NCBI RefSeq assembly: GCF_000023265.1
Contig: NC_013124.1
Coordinates: 62,001-126,000, forward strand
Direction: 5' to 3'
Origin: Acidimicrobium ferrooxidans DSM 10331
GTDB lineage: Bacteria > Actinomycetota > Acidimicrobiia > Acidimicrobiales > Acidimicrobiaceae
DNA length: 64,000 nucleotides
Below the pieces are notes generated by a model. That model did no database searches. It worked only from the letters and a program-made list of their open reading frames with translations, and was not told where the DNA came from. The position numbers and the translations under genes were made by a program. Below, in pieces: positions 53,009 through 62,212 of the stretch (positions are counted from its first letter, which is position 1; every line of letters starts with the position of its first letter).

Positions 53009-55996
53009 ATGCGTATCTTCGTCGAGGGGGCAACGGCCCACGACAACTCCTACGGCATCGTGAACCTGCGCCTTGCCGAGGCGCTGCGCGCTCGTGGTCA
53101 TGCGGTGTACGTGCGCCCGTGGGACCAATCGTTGCGGGGAGCTGGCACGAGCGCACGTGAGCTCGACATCGAGCCCTTCGATCTCGGCGTCGGCCACGCC
53201 GACGTCTGGGTGCGACAGGTGTGGCCGCCGTCGTTCGAGCGTCCCGACGCCGAGCGCGCCTTCGTCATCCAACCCTTCGAGCTTGGCGCGGTGCCGGCGA
53301 GGTGGGTCGTCGAGGCAGGTCAGCTCGATGGCATCCTCGTCCCCTCACTCTTTGCCAAGCAAACCTGGCTCCAAGGCGGGGCGGATCATCGCCACCTCTG
53401 GGTCGTTCCGAACGGCGTCGTCGTACCTGCCCTCGTCGAGTCCTCAGAACCGAACGGTGATCGCCTGACGGTGGGCTACGTGGGCGGCGCCATCTGGCGC
53501 AAGGGTATCGACATCCTCATCGCTGGTCTCGACCTCCTCGATGACGCCACGCTGCAACGGATCGAGCTCATCGTCAAGGTCGCAGGTCATGACACCTACT
53601 ACGCCGGCCAGTCGTTGCTCGAGCGCGAGCTGCTCGCCCATCCTCGTGTCGCCGCTCGGACGGAGATCATTCGCGCGAGCCTGTCGCAGGCGCGGCTCGA
53701 TGCCCTCTACCAACGCTTCGACGTGCTCGCGGCTCCCTACCGTGCCGAGGGGTTCGCGCTGCCGATCCTCGAGGCGATGGCTCACGGGGTCGTCCCGATC
53801 GTGCCGGACGCCGGGCCTGCGCCAGAGTTCGTCGACCGGAGCTGTGGCGTGTTGCTCGCGAGTCGCCCCCTCATGGTCGGTGGCCCTGCCGATGAGTTCC
53901 TCGGTCCGGCGCTCGGACCACGGTGGGCCATCGAGGTGGACCCCTGTGACGTCGGCTCCGCTGTGGCCGCGCTGCTGGAGGACCCCGGCGCCCGGGCTGG
54001 GCGTGCGCGAGCTGGGCAGGAGCGAGCCCGGGCCTGGAGCTGGGATCGCGCCGCAAGCATCCTCGAAGACGTCGTGAGGGCGCTGGACGCCGACGAGGCA
54101 CCCACCGATGCGTCGTCTCGACTCCTCCTCCGTGCGACACGGGGTGGTCCGCAGGCGATCGGTGCGCTCGTCGAGCTGGGTGACCTCCACGGCGCCCGCG
54201 AGCTCGCTGCGGTGACCCCAGGCGCCGAGGCGGTGCGAGCGAGACTGGAGGGGCTCGCGGCCACTCGCCCGGACGTGTGGTGGGGTGCGCGCCATCGCGC
54301 GCCGATCCCCGCTCGGGCCGAAGCACGGTCGTCGTGGCACGCCGGCGAAGGCGACCTCGCCATCGTGACGCGTGTCGCGCGCTACCTCGCTCCACTGCTT
54401 GCGATCGGAGGCGGTCGCGTCCTCGACGTCGGGAGCGGCCATGGCGCGATGCTCGGTCAGCTCCGGTCGCTCGGGGTTCGTGCACTTGGGATCGAACTCG
54501 ATCCAGCGAGAGTGGAGCACCTGCGTGCGAGTGGGTTCGACGTCCTCGAGGGCGATGCGCTCGAGGTGCTCGGCACCTTGGAGACGGGGAGCTTCGGCGG
54601 AGCCTTCGTGGGCCACCTCGTCGAGCACTTCGCGCCCCAGGAGGTCGTCACGTTGCTCGCCGAGCTCGCTCGTGTCGTTCGCACGGGTGGCGTCGTGGTG
54701 ATCCAGACCCCGGATCCGCAGGCAGAGGGAGTCATGCAGCAGACGTTCTGGCTGGATCCGACGCACGTGCGCCCGTATCCGGCGATGACGATCGCCGCGA
54801 TGGCGGCCGAGGCCGGTTTTGCCACTGTTGGGGCACTCGAGCGATCGCTCGCACCGCTCGTCACCGACACGCTCGTCGTGCTGCGTCGTCGTGCCGATGC
54901 GCCCGTCATCGCGCCTCGGAGGGTGGCAGCGGTGGCGCCGGCGGTGGTCGTGGTGGCCGACCCTCACAGTGGATTCCGGCGAGCCAGCGACGCGCTCCTC
55001 GGCGAGCTCAATGCGATGGGCGTGGGCGTGCGGGCAGAGCCCCTCGTGGGGCCGCGGTCGGACCGCGTGTTCATGCACGATCTCCCGATTGGTTCGTTGG
55101 CCAGCGGCCTCGTGGGTACGGCGCTCGTTGCGCGTACCGCGTGGGAGGCGAGGGGCCTGCCACGAGAGCTGCGCCGTACGCTCGCGCGCTATCGCCGCAT
55201 CCTCACCTACTCACACTGGAGCCGCGACGTGTTCGTCGAGGCCGGGCTCGCGCCCGACCAGGTCGGCGTCTGGGCGCCGAAGGTGGCCCTGGACCTCGAT
55301 CCAGCGTCAGTGCGAGCCCTGCGAGGTTCGAGGGAGCCCTCGGGGCGCGTCCTGGCGGTCGCCGAGTGGGGCGCTCGCAAGAACATCGAGGCCCTGGTGC
55401 GCGGGTTCGTCAGGGCTCGTGGTCGTGTCGGCCAGGGTTCGCTCGTCGTGAAGCTACGACGGATCGAGGCCGAGAGCGCGGCGCGCTGGCTCGAGCGGAT
55501 CGTGAGCGAGGAGCGGGGTGAATTGGCGGCGATCTCGCTCGTCACCGACGACCTGGCGCCTGCGGCGCTGCGCCAGCTCTATCTCGATGCCGACCTCTAC
55601 TGCATGCCGACGCGTGGCGAAGGCTTCGGCCTCCCCTTCCTCGAGGCGATGAGCTACGGGTGCGCCGTCATCGCGCCGGCCGACGGCGGTCACCGTGACG
55701 TGGTCGATGCGTCGCAATGGCTCGTTCCCGGTCGCTACGAGCCTGCGCACGTCGATCCCGCGTCTGGCTACGCCGATAGCGGGGTCTTCCGAGGAGCCGA
55801 GTGGTTCGAGATCGATCCCGACGCCTTCGTCGAGGTTCTCGCCGAGGCGCTCAGCGACCCGGACGCGGTGCGCTCGCGCGCCTTGGCTGCGCTCGGGCTC
55901 GCCGAGGCTGCCGCTCAGGCCTCGATCGACGAGCACGAGCTGAACGTCGTGCGCGCGCTCTGGGAGGACGCGGTCAGCTACGTGGATGTTCGATGA
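53009..55996 (+). CDS. Fused glycosyltransferase-methyltransferase-glycosyltransferase
   Basis: The 995-aa protein has three catalytic modules. Residues 1-390 form a GT4 (GT-B) enzyme starting [19 protein letters not shown], with [18 protein letters not shown] and the donor-site [14 protein letters not shown] (about 247-260). A helical linker (390-460) leads to a class I SAM methyltransferase (about 465-645) with [16 protein letters not shown] and GLIELD-like GIELDPARV. Residues 660-995 form a second GT4 with [16 protein letters not shown] and [16 protein letters not shown] (about 868-883). It probably builds and methylates a surface glycan; the acceptor is unknown. GGGAGGT precedes ATG 53009. 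The 3' end overlaps the convergent cyclophilin gene by 23 bp. Confidence 0.88.
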   Translation: MRIFVEGATAHDNSYGIVNLRLAEALRARGHAVYVRPWDQSLRGAGTSARELDIEPFDLGVGHADVWVRQVWPPSFERPDAERAFVIQPFELGAVPARWVVEAGQLDGILVPSLFAKQTWLQGGADHRHLWVVPNGVVVPALVESSEPNGDRLTVGYVGGAIWRKGIDILIAGLDLLDDATLQRIELIVKVAGHDTYYAGQSLLERELLAHPRVAARTEIIRASLSQARLDALYQRFDVLAAPYRAEGFALPILEAMAHGVVPIVPDAGPAPEFVDRSCGVLLASRPLMVGGPADEFLGPALGPRWAIEVDPCDVGSAVAALLEDPGARAGRARAGQERARAWSWDRAASILEDVVRALDADEAPTDASSRLLLRATRGGPQAIGALVELGDLHGARELAAVTPGAEAVRARLEGLAATRPDVWWGARHRAPIPARAEARSSWHAGEGDLAIVTRVARYLAPLLAIGGGRVLDVGSGHGAMLGQLRSLGVRALGIELDPARVEHLRASGFDVLEGDALEVLGTLETGSFGGAFVGHLVEHFAPQEVVTLLAELARVVRTGGVVVIQTPDPQAEGVMQQTFWLDPTHVRPYPAMTIAAMAAEAGFATVGALERSLAPLVTDTLVVLRRRADAPVIAPRRVAAVAPAVVVVADPHSGFRRASDALLGELNAMGVGVRAEPLVGPRSDRVFMHDLPIGSLASGLVGTALVARTAWEARGLPRELRRTLARYRRILTYSHWSRDVFVEAGLAPDQVGVWAPKVALDLDPASVRALRGSREPSGRVLAVAEWGARKNIEALVRGFVRARGRVGQGSLVVKLRRIEAESAARWLERIVSEERGELAAISLVTDDLAPAALRQLYLDADLYCMPTRGEGFGLPFLEAMSYGCAVIAPADGGHRDVVDASQWLVPGRYEPAHVDPASGYADSGVFRGAEWFEIDPDAFVEVLAEALSDPDAVRSRALAALGLAEAAAQASIDEHELNVVRALWEDAVSYVDVR

Positions 55997-56555
55997 TCGT
56001 GACGTGCTCGATGACCGGGACGCGCTGTGGCCGACCCTCGGGAGTGCCGAGCGCGTCGAGGCGTGCGAGCGTCTGCGAACCGTCGGTCATCTGACCGAAG
56101 AGGCTGTAGGCGGGCGGCAGTGCGACACCCGAGGGTCCGGAGACGATGAAGAACTGCGAGCCATTCGTGTTCGGACCGGCGTTCGCCATGGCGAGCGAGC
56201 CGATCTGGTAGGCGCCCGCTGGCGGGAGCTCGTCGCGGAAGCGGTAACCAGGCCCACCCGCGCCGGACCCGGTGGGATCGCCACCTTGGACGACGAAGCC
56301 GGGGATGATGCGGTGGAACCCGATCCCGTCGAAGTAGTGGTAGCGGGCGAGGAAGACGAAGCTGTTGACCGTCGTCGGCGCGCGGTCGGCGAAGAGCTCG
56401 AAGCGGAGCTCGCCTTCGCTCGTCACCATGAGCGCCTCGTAGGATGCACCGTCGGCGAGGCAGAAGCTCGGCGGCGCATCGAACCGCTGTGTCTTCGGGC
56501 TCGAGCCGTCGGGCTCGGGACAAGGGTACGAACGGTCACGACGTCCGAACGCCAC
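55974..56555 (-). CDS. Cyclophilin-type peptidyl-prolyl cis-trans isomerase (soluble)
   Basis: The 193-aa protein has a short Pro/Ser-rich N-terminus and a cyclophilin domain (about 50-190) with NSFVFLARYHYFDGIGFHRIIPGFVVQGGDP, GSLAMANAGPNTNGSQFFI and SLFGQMTDG. The catalytic Arg in FHRIIPGF and the Gln of QFFI are present. No signal or membrane segment is seen, so it probably acts in the cytoplasm. GTG 56555 is chosen because AAAGGAG precedes it by 5 nt. Confidence 0.9.
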   Translation of the reverse strand: MAFGRRDRSYPCPEPDGSSPKTQRFDAPPSFCLADGASYEALMVTSEGELRFELFADRAPTTVNSFVFLARYHYFDGIGFHRIIPGFVVQGGDPTGSGAGGPGYRFRDELPPAGAYQIGSLAMANAGPNTNGSQFFIVSGPSGVALPPAYSLFGQMTDGSQTLARLDALGTPEGRPQRVPVIEHVTIIEHPRS

Positions 56556-56616
56556 GGGGGCTCCTTTCTTCGTGCTCACCGCACGACGTGCGGCACGTGC
56601 CACACGCTCGGGTGGA

Positions 56617-57369
56617 CTACGAGCTCGCGATGTGCCAGTGGATCGACACGATCCGGTAGGTGTGCTTCGGGGGGATGCCGTTGTTCTGGGCCGAGCCGGC
56701 GTCGTTGATGGTGGTGATGACGTTGAGGCCGCTCGTCACCTGGCCGAAGACCGAGTAGTCAGGGGGGAGCTGCTCGCCTGCGGGACCCGACACGATGAAG
56801 AACTGCGAGCCGTTCGTCCCTGGCGCCCCGGAGTTCGCCATGGCGAGCGTGCCGAAGCGGTACGAGCCGGCAGGAGGGTTCTTGTCGGCGTAGGCGAAGC
56901 CCGGTGATCCGGTGTCGGTGTTCGTCGGGCTGCCACCTTGGATGACGAAGCCCGGAATCACTCGGAAGAAGGTCGTCCCGTCGTAGAAGTGATACAGGCT
57001 GAGGACGTAGAAGGCGTTGGCGCTCTTGGGGCCCAGGTTCGGCTCGAGTCGGAAGGTGAACGTGCCGGCGGTCGTGTCGACGGTGGCGGTGTAGGTATCC
57101 CCTGCGACGAGGCACTCCTTGGGGTAGGCGCCAAAGTGCGTTCGCTTGGGTGCGGACCCGTTCGGGTTGGGACAGCCGTTGGCGAGGAGGCCCTTGGCGG
57201 GCTTTGCGGTCGGGCGCGTGAGCTCGTAGATCAGCGCGAGGAGGGCGACGAGGATGACGAGGACGATGACTCCTCGTCGGATGAGGCGGGTGCGACGCTG
57301 ACGGGCTGCGCGCTCGGCGCGCAGTCGCTCTTGGTTGGCCCGAATACGGGCTCGCTTGGCGCTTGGCAC
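56617..57369 (-). CDS. Membrane-anchored cyclophilin-type peptidyl-prolyl isomerase
   Basis: The 250-aa protein starts with a basic coiled stretch (AKRARIRANQERLRAERAAR), one membrane helix (GVIVLVILVALLALIYEL) and then an extracytoplasmic cyclophilin domain with YHFYDGTTFFRVIPGFVIQGG, GTLAMANSGAPGTNGSQFFI and SVFGQVTSG. The layout matches mycobacterial PpiB-like membrane isomerases that help fold exported proteins. GTG 57369 is chosen because TAGCCT ends 7 nt before it; the longer open frame upstream runs into the insertion element. It is followed 61 nt later by the soluble paralogue. Confidence 0.9.
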   Translation of the reverse strand: MPSAKRARIRANQERLRAERAARQRRTRLIRRGVIVLVILVALLALIYELTRPTAKPAKGLLANGCPNPNGSAPKRTHFGAYPKECLVAGDTYTATVDTTAGTFTFRLEPNLGPKSANAFYVLSLYHFYDGTTFFRVIPGFVIQGGSPTNTDTGSPGFAYADKNPPAGSYRFGTLAMANSGAPGTNGSQFFIVSGPAGEQLPPDYSVFGQVTSGLNVITTINDAGSAQNNGIPPKHTYRIVSIHWHIASS

Positions 57370-57376
57370 CTCGGCA

Positions 57377-57382
57377 AGGCTA
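57377..57382 (-). promoter_or_regulatory. -10 hexamer of predicted leaderless membrane-cyclophilin mRNA
   Basis: TAGCCT on the minus strand is followed by TGCCGAG (7 nt) and GTG 57369. It lies 47 bp from the left end of the insertion element. Confidence 0.5.
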
Positions 57383-57525
57383 GTCGCCAAGGCCTCGGGA
57401 CTGGCGCGACCACAACGCGCCGCGCGTGCTCCCGCCTCGAGGCGGGAGGTAAGCGGCGCTCTCATGCTGGTCGGCGCTGTTACTCGACGTAGTGGCACTA
57501 CCTCGAACAGCCCCTCCTTGCAGGT

Positions 57526-58847
57526 ATGACGCTGACGAGCGTTGGTGACGTGGGCGAGTACGTCGGTCGGAGCTACCGGCTCTCCCCGAGCCCGCACCAG
57601 GCAGCCAGAATGACCACCTGGGCACATACTCGCCGTGCCATTCACAACCTCGCCATCGAGCATCGGCAACTGGCGTGGTCAAGAGCGAGGGCGCAGGTGA
57701 CGTACCGCGAACAATGTCACGAGCTGGCTGAACTGCGCTCGTGCGTCGAGTGGGTGGCCGAGCCACCGGCACACCTTCTCCAACAAGCACTTCGTGACGT
57801 GGATCGGGCACACCAGAACTGGTGGCAAGGACGCGCCCGTAAGCCAGCCTTCGAGAGGCGCGGCCAACTCCGCTTCCGGCCCTCGGCCTCCGATCTCCAG
57901 ATCCGCCACCTCAACCGAAAATGGTCCGAAGTGCGCCTCCCCAAGCTGGGGTGGGTCCGGTTCCGACGCTCGCGCTCACTCGATGGTGAGCTTGCCTCGG
58001 CCACGTTCCGCTGCTCGGTGGCGTGTGGCAGGTGAACTTCACCGTCCTCGCCACGACCCACCGCGCGCCCGTGAACGACGGACCCACGGTGGGCGTGGAC
58101 TTCGGTATTGCCTGCGCCGCCTACGTCGCTGGCGAGTCTGCCCCGAGGATCATGCCCCCGACGCTCACCCCAGGCGAAGAGCGTCGGCTCCGTGGCCTGG
58201 AACGGCGTAAGGCTCGCCAGCTCACCTACGCGAAGCGTCACAACGGAGGCCGGTACTCGAACCGACTCCGTCGGACGATCCGTGAGATCGCACGTCTCCG
58301 GGCTCGCCAAGCCCGGAGACGCCAGGACTTCACCCACAAGCTCACGAGCGACTTGGCCAAGAACCACAGCCTCGTCGCCATCGAGGACTTGCGGGTGACC
58401 CACATGACGAGCTCGGCCAAGGGCACGGTCGAGGCTCCCGGCACCAGAGTCCGTCAGAAAGCCGGACTCAACCGGTCCATCTTGGACATAGCTCCTGGCG
58501 AGCGGCGTCGGCAACTGGACTACAAGTGCCCGAAGTACGGCTCCCTGCTCGTGGCGGTGCCACCGGCAGGCACGAGCCAGACCTGTCCTGCATGCGGGGT
58601 CCGAGACCCAGCGAGCAGGCCAGGGTGCGGGAGATCGTTCGCATGCGTGCAGTGTGGTCATACCGCACATGCGGACGCGGTGGCCGCACGGAACATCCTT
58701 GATCGGGCCATCGCCCTCGTTGGTGGTGGTATTGCCGTGGGGCGCACGGTGGACAGCGCGGGCAGGGCTTCTGGCCCGAGTCGCCGCCGCACGGCGGCAG
58801 GCGTTTCCGCGAAGGTTCCTCCTGCGGTAGGAGCCACAGGTGCGTGA
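57526..58847 (+). pseudogene. tnpB: RNA-guided endonuclease TnpB, frameshifted
   Basis: The first frame (57526-58035) codes for the N-terminal TnpB region (YRLSPSPHQAARMTTWAHTRRAIHNLAIEH). It stops soon after TFRCSV. The continuation, VWQVNFTVLATTHRAP, is in the -1 frame from about 58023. It holds the RuvC Asp in VGVDFGIA, the Glu in VAIEDLRV, a zinc finger with CPAC and CVQC, and the last Asp in HADAVAARN. All catalytic residues survive, so the lesion is a single-base deletion near 58018-58024. Programmed frameshifting or a sequencing error cannot be excluded. The guide (omega) RNA would come from the 3' end and run past 58885. Confidence 0.8.
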
Positions 58848-58862
58848 ACAGCGCACCCGAAG

Positions 58863-58882
58863 CCCCCGCCTTCAGGCGGAGG
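58863..58882 (+). repeat. Right-end hairpin of the tnpB element
   Basis: CCCCCGCC (58863-58870) and GGCGGAGG (58875-58882) form a stem with one mismatch and a 4-nt loop. It ends 16 bp before the TAGCCT hexamer in front of lysC. In active relatives this hairpin is part of the omega RNA scaffold. Confidence 0.6.
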
Positions 58883-58898
58883 TGGAGTCACGAGCCGC

Positions 58899-58904
58899 TA
58901 GCCT
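58899..58904 (+). promoter_or_regulatory. Possible -10 hexamer of lysC
   Basis: TAGCCT is followed by 9 nt and GTG 58914. Sequence for a -35 would fall inside the right end of the insertion element, so the element may have replaced or now supplies the upstream promoter part. Confidence 0.4.
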
Positions 58905-58913
58905 TGGGTGCCC

Positions 58914-60139
<1,226 letters not shown>

Positions 60140-60143
<4 letters not shown>

Positions 60144-61165
60144 ACGGGCTCGCCCTCGGGGTGGTCGGCGCGACGGGCCAGGTCGGGTCGGTGATGCGTC
60201 GGATCGTGCTCGAGCGCGGTCTGCCGATTGCGTCCGTGCGGTTCTTCGCCTCGTCTCGGTCGGCAGGGACGCAGCTCGACTTCGATGGCACCTCGGTCGA
60301 GGTCGAGGACGTTGCGACGGCGGACCCGAGCGGCCTGGACGTGGCGTTGTTCTCGATCGGGGCTTCCGCGGCCGAGCGCTACGCGCCGCGCTTCGCTGCG
60401 AGCGGGTGCGTGGTCGTCGACAACTCCTCGGCATTTCGTATGGACCCAGCGGTACCGCTCGTGGTGGCCGAGGTGAATCCCGAGGCGATCGAGGCGATGC
60501 CGAAGCGGATCGTGGCGAACCCGAACTGCACGACGATGGTCGCGGTCGGGGCGCTCGCGGCGATCCGTCGCGTCGCGGGCCTTCGGCGCGTCATCGCGTC
60601 CACCTACCAGGCGGCTTCGGGTGCCGGGCGCACGGGGGTGGCCGAACTCGCCGCACAGCTGTCGCGCCCCGGCCTCGAGGCGCTCACCTTCGACGGGAAG
60701 GCCGTCGACTTCGGGACGCCAGCGGTCTTCCCCGCACCCCTCGGGGCCAACGTCGTACCCCTCGCGGGGTCGTTGGTGGGCGACGACACGACCGAGGAGC
60801 GCAAGTTCGTCAACGAGAGCCGCAAGATCCTCGGCATGGAGGACCTGCGCGTGGGCGCGACCTGCGTGCGCGTGCCGGTCTTTACCGGGCACGCAGTGAG
60901 CGTGGTCGCCGAGTGCGAGCGGCCCGTCGACCTTGCCGCGGTGCGTGCTGCCCTCGAGGCGGCTCCAGGGCTCCAGCTCGCGGACCTCCCGACGCCGCTC
61001 GACGCGGCAGGTCGCGACGAGGTGCTCGTGGGTCGGGTGCGCGCCAGCGACGTCGTCGACAACGGCGTCGCGTTCTTCGTCGCGGGAGACAACCTGCGCA
61101 AGGGTGCCGCGCTGAACGCGGTCCAGCTCGCTGAGCTCGTCATCGAGCGCGGCCTGGTCGGCTGA
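60140..61165 (+). CDS. asd: Aspartate-semialdehyde dehydrogenase
   Basis: The 341-aa enzyme begins with an NADP motif [16 protein letters not shown]. The nucleophile Cys130 is in NPNCTTM, followed by [26 protein letters not shown] and the catalytic His in [12 protein letters not shown]. It reduces aspartyl phosphate to the semialdehyde, the step after LysC. The ATG overlaps the lysC TGA (ATGA), forming the usual actinobacterial lysC-asd operon. Confidence 0.96.
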
Positions 61166-61195
61166 GCAATCCTCGCGAGCGCTCAGAGAAGCTAC

Positions 61196-61223
61196 TCAAG
61201 TTCGAGATCCTCGTCGTCGATGC
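61196..61223 (+). promoter_or_regulatory. Possible flagellar sigma-28-type promoter of flagellin
   Basis: TCAAG (61196-61200) is followed by 15 nt and GTCGATGC (61216-61223), loosely like the FliA/WhiG consensus TAAA-N15-GCCGATAA. It lies 65 bp before the flagellin ATG in the 122-bp gap after asd. The match is imperfect and the call weak. Confidence 0.3.
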
Positions 61224-61287
61224 CTTGAATGCGCATCACGGAACCACCGTGGAGCGTCTATGGACAGCGGGCATTCAAGGAGGATCC

Positions 61288-62121
61288 ATGTCCCTCTCGG
61301 TCAACACGAACCTCTCGGCGATTCAGGCCTACAACAACCTGAATGCGACGTCGAACCAGATGCAGACCACGATCAATCAGCTGTCGTCAGGTCTGCAGAT
61401 CCAGACGGCTGCGGACAACGCTGCGGGCTACGTGATCTCGCAGGGGCTGCAGACCCAAGCGAACGGCCTCGGTGTCGCGATCAACAATGGCCAGGACGCC
61501 ATCAGCGTGCTGCAGATCGCCTCTGGTGCGATGAACCAGCAGATCTCGATCCTGCAGACCATGAACCAGCTGGCCACGCAGGCTGCGAACGGCGGCGCGA
61601 ACAACTCCAACTCGCTGAGCGCGGATCAGCAGGAGTTCGCGGCACTCCAGAGCCAGCTCGACCAGATTGCGAACTCCACGAGCTTCGGTGGCACGAACCT
61701 CCTGAACGGGAGCTACTCGAACGAGGTGTTCCAGATCGGGGCCTACGCGAGCTCGGTCGACCAGGTCTCGGTCACCATCGCGACCTTGAACACCACCTCG
61801 CTCGGGATCGCGTCCTCGACGGTGTCGATCGGCACGGTGTCGGCGGCGATCAGCGCCATGGCTGCGGTGCAGTCGGCCATCCTCGCGGTGGCGAGTGCCG
61901 AGGCGGTGGTCGGTGCTGCGCAGAACCAGGTCCAAGCGATCATCGCGAACGACACGGTCGCTCAGCAGAACGTGCAGTCGGCGAACTCCACGCTGGTCGA
62001 CACCAACATGGCGCAAGCGATGACCGCGTTCTCGTCGCAGCAGGTCCTCATGCAGGCCGGCGTCGCGATGCTGTCGCAGGCACAGGCGCTGCCGCAGCTC
62101 ATCCTCAAGCTCCTCCCGTAG
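61288..62121 (+). CDS. fliC: Flagellin
   Basis: The 277-aa flagellin has the conserved D0/D1 N-terminus (SVNTNLSAIQAYNNL, INQLSSGLQIQTAADNAAGY) and C-terminus (VDTNMAQAMTAFSSQQVLMQ, QAQALPQLILKLLP) with a very short central part, so it lacks large D2/D3 domains. It polymerises into the filament after export through the flagellar type III system. There is no Arg, His, Cys or Trp, only one Lys (near the C-terminus) and ten acidic residues. Positions that are Arg in most flagellins are mainly Gln. ATG 61288 follows AAGGAGGATCC. It is the gene before fliD. Confidence 0.95.
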   Translation: MSLSVNTNLSAIQAYNNLNATSNQMQTTINQLSSGLQIQTAADNAAGYVISQGLQTQANGLGVAINNGQDAISVLQIASGAMNQQISILQTMNQLATQAANGGANNSNSLSADQQEFAALQSQLDQIANSTSFGGTNLLNGSYSNEVFQIGAYASSVDQVSVTIATLNTTSLGIASSTVSIGTVSAAISAMAAVQSAILAVASAEAVVGAAQNQVQAIIANDTVAQQNVQSANSTLVDTNMAQAMTAFSSQQVLMQAGVAMLSQAQALPQLILKLLP

Positions 62122-62147
62122 CACATCCGATCATCCCCGGTCGTTCG

Positions 62148-62182
62148 TCACGGGCCCAGGCCGTCGGGGCCTGGGCCCGTGA
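62148..62182 (+). terminator. Strong GC-rich stem-loop between flagellin and fliD
   Basis: The arms TCACGGGCCCAGGCC (62148-62162) and GGCCTGGGCCCGTGA (62168-62182) are a perfect 15-bp stem with a 5-nt loop, 26 nt after the flagellin stop. No T-tract follows. It may terminate, partly attenuate or stabilise the abundant flagellin mRNA relative to fliD. Confidence 0.75.
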
Positions 62183-62212
62183 TCGTGCGATCAGGACTCC
62201 GAAGGAGGCCCC

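Larger units (their letters stand above)
57429..58885 (+). mobile_element. IS200/IS605-family (IS1341-type) element with tnpB only
   Basis: The left end has a perfect 20-bp palindrome CTCCCGCCTCGAGGCGGGAG (57429-57448). The right end has a hairpin CCCCCGCC-TTCA-GGCGGAGG (58863-58882, one mismatch) in the GCCCCCGCCTTCAGGCGG context typical of this family's right ends. Subterminal hairpins instead of inverted repeats, a tnpB frame and the absence of tnpA fit an IS1341-type element. It separates the divergent cyclophilin and lysC promoters. The exact outer boundaries are not determined. Confidence 0.75.
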
